A stretch of DNA of 64,000 bases from GCA-2733415 sp965178635 (GTDB taxonomy: Bacteria; Bacteroidota; Bacteroidia; Flavobacteriales; Flavobacteriaceae), in assembly GCA_965178635.1 (NCBI GenBank), contig CBCXVT010000023.1, positions 1 to 64,000 on the forward strand, given 5' to 3'. Under the pieces are notes generated by a model. The model worked only from the letters and a program-made list of their open reading frames with translations. It ran no database searches and had not been told where the DNA came from. This document shows, piece by piece, positions 62,583-64,000 of the stretch. Each line of letters begins with the position of its first letter. Position 1 is the stretch's first letter. The translations under genes were made by a program, and so were the position numbers.

Positions 62583-63572
62583 ATGGCTAAAACAATAGCA
62601 AAAAATAGGAGTAATGACTTCAGGTGGCGATTCGCCAGGTATGAACGCAGCAATTCGAGCAGTTGTTAGAGCCTGTGCGTATTACAACATAAAATGTGTT
62701 GGGTATTACAGAGGTTATGAAGGTATCATTGAAAATGATTGTATAGAAACTGACTTCAAGAAGTGTTAAAAACATTATTAACAGAGGTGGGACCATATTA
62801 AAATCTGCACGTTCTGAGGAATTTAGATTGTTTGAAGGGCGACAAAAAGCTTATGAAAGTTTAAAATCTGAAGGGATTGATGCGTTAGTGTTAATAGGTG
62901 GAGATGGGACTTTTACTGGCGGTGCATTGTTTAGTAAAGAATTTGATCTCCCGGTAATTGGAATTCCAGGAACTATTGATAATGACATATATGGTACACA
63001 ATTTACCATAGGTTATGATACGGCTTTAAATACAGTTGTTGAAGCCGTTGATAAAAATTAGAGACACGGCAAGTTCACACAACCGTTTGTTTTTTATTGA
63101 AGTTATGGGGCGTGATGCAGGTTTCATAGCATTAAACTCTGGTGTTGGTGCTGGTGCTGAAGAAATTTTAATTCCTGAAGAAGACCAGCCGTTAGAAAAG
63201 TTGTTGGAAAGTTTAAAACGAAGTAAGAAAAACGGAAAGACATCAAGTATTGTAGTTGTTGCAGAAGGAGATAAAACAGGTAAAAACGTTTTTGAGTTAG
63301 CAGAATATGTTAAAGAAAATTTAGATGATTACTCACCACGTGTTACGGTTTTAGGGCACTTACAACGTGGTGGTAGTCCATCGTGTTTTGATCGTGTTCT
63401 GGCAAGTAGATTAGGAGTTAGAGCAGTAGAATTGCTGTTAGATGGTGAGCAAGATGTGATGGTTGGTATTAGAAACAATGAAGTAGTTTACACACCAATA
63501 ATTGAGATTATGAGATGTAAAAATACCATAAATAAAGAGTTGTTAAGAATTGCAGATATATTGTCAATATAA
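62583..63572 (+). pseudogene. pfkA: ATP-dependent 6-phosphofructokinase, three frameshifts as sequenced
   Basis: The enzyme makes fructose-1,6-bisphosphate. Fragments in three frames give the usual motifs: TSGGDSPGMNAAIRAVVR, GGDGTFTGGA, the catalytic PGTIDNDIYGT, IEVMGRDAGFIAL and LGHLQRGGSPSCFDR. Each break is explained by one extra A: in the A-run at 62600-62605, near 62747, and in the A-run at 63053-63057. Removing them gives a 328-residue protein, the standard length. Dead glycolytic genes are improbable, so sequencing error is inferred. It precedes gapA by 18 bases. Confidence 0.9.
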
Positions 63573-63590
63573 TCAGAGAAAAAATATAAT

Positions 63591-64000
63591 ATGATAAAAA
63601 TAGGAATAAACGGCTTTGGAAGAATAGGCCGACTTGCTTTTAGAGCAGCCATAGAGAAAAAGAATGTACAAGTAGTTGCTATTAATGATCTGTTAGATGT
63701 AGATTATTTAGCATACTTGTTAAAATACGATTCTGTTCATGCAGATTTAATGGAACTGTTGAGGTGAACGAAGGAAAGTTAATTGTTAATGGTAATGAAA
63801 TTAGAATTACTGCAGAGGCGTAATCCAGTAGATATACAATGGCACAAAGTAGGAGCAGAGTATATTTTAGAATGTACTGGTTTTTTTTACGACAATTGAC
63901 AAAGCAAATAGTCATTTGGAAGATGCAGGAGTGAAACGTGTTGTGTTATCTGCGCCTTCAAAGGATGCACCAATGTTTGTAATGGGAGTTAACCATACTG
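63591..64000 (+). pseudogene. gapA: Glyceraldehyde-3-phosphate dehydrogenase, partial and frameshifted as sequenced
   Basis: The ATG at 63591 begins IKIGINGFGRIGRLAFRAA, the NAD-binding start of GAPDH; later pieces include NPVDIQWHKVGAEYILECTG, FFTTIDKA and GVKRVVLSAPSKDAPMFVMG. The frame is broken by a missing base near 63742, an extra G near 63817 and an extra T in the T-run at 63881-63888. The gene runs off the window end before the catalytic Cys. It follows pfkA in what looks like a glycolytic operon. Confidence 0.9.

Noticed and set aside
62583..63572. Programmed frameshifting in pfkA
   Set aside because: Three independent +1 sites in A-runs, with similar defects in unrelated neighbouring genes, are better explained by sequencing error.
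1..64000. CRISPR array, prophage or toxin-antitoxin locus
   Set aside because: No regularly spaced repeats, cas, phage structural genes or paired small toxin genes were seen on either strand.

Overview
The window is AT-rich chromosomal DNA from a member of the Bacteroidota, almost certainly the Flavobacteriaceae. The evidence is a type IX secretion (T9SS) cargo C-terminus with PorP/SprF, a PorE-like protein and PorQ; a bacillithiol gene (bshB1); menaquinone genes; many lipoproteins with thrombospondin-3-like Ca2+ repeats; an S46 dipeptidyl-peptidase; and recurrent promoters of the Bacteroidota type TTG-N19-TAnnTTTG with no Shine-Dalgarno sequences. Nothing suggests a plasmid, prophage, transposon or CRISPR array; this is core chromosome.

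Layout. 0-3.1 kb: end of a type-B T9SS cargo protein, PorP/SprF, PorE-like OmpA protein. 3.2-9.8 kb: membrane protein, bshB1, tRNA-His, M28 peptidase, ferritin, an unlisted 47-aa cysteine-rich ORF, guaB-purM. 10.2-16.0 kb: beta-lactamase-fold hydrolase, menC, CPBP protease, menE, then a DPP11-type S46 peptidase. 16.1-20.5 kb: a DUF1338/HglS-like dioxygenase diverging from an Lrp regulator and a YdiJ-like D-2-hydroxyglutarate dehydrogenase, which together look like the last steps of lysine/2-oxoadipate catabolism. 20.5-28.9 kb: lipoprotein, aroC, dicarboxylate symporter, three small beta-barrel genes sharing near-identical terminators, aroQ and lpdA. 29-34.6 kb: two msrB genes, M48 protease, UMF1-type transporter, DUF6252-like lipoproteins. 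34.7-39.9 kb: lon, porQ, cmk, OmpA lipoprotein. 40.0-43.5 kb: tRNA-Leu, two tRNA-Lys, aroK, phosphoribosyltransferase, Hsp15-like, FKBP lipoprotein, DoxX. 43.6-47.6 kb: carboxyltransferase, then an osmC/FMN-reductase/marR/pirin operon with an apparent MarR operator. 47.7 kb: a candidate small RNA with a textbook promoter and terminator; then ettA. 49.6-56.2 kb: a minus-strand eight-gene run from tsaD to a Crp/Fnr regulator. 56-64 kb: TamB, Na+ symporter, pfkA and gapA (running off the window).

Sequence quality is uneven. porP, the YdiJ-like gene, two beta-barrel genes, aroQ, lpdA, pfkA and gapA are all broken by small indels, most of them single-base insertions, often in homopolymers. The breaks cluster at 0.9 kb, 19.9 kb, 25.3-28.4 kb and 62.6-63.9 kb, whereas 28.9-62.5 kb is intact. 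Because several are housekeeping genes, uncorrected sequencing error is more likely than gene death. The most promising undescribed items are the 47.73 kb small RNA, the HglS/Lrp/YdiJ locus with its Lrp-like operator, the MarR-linked repeat upstream of osmC, the cysteine-rich miniprotein, and an extended promoter motif shared by the tRNA units.
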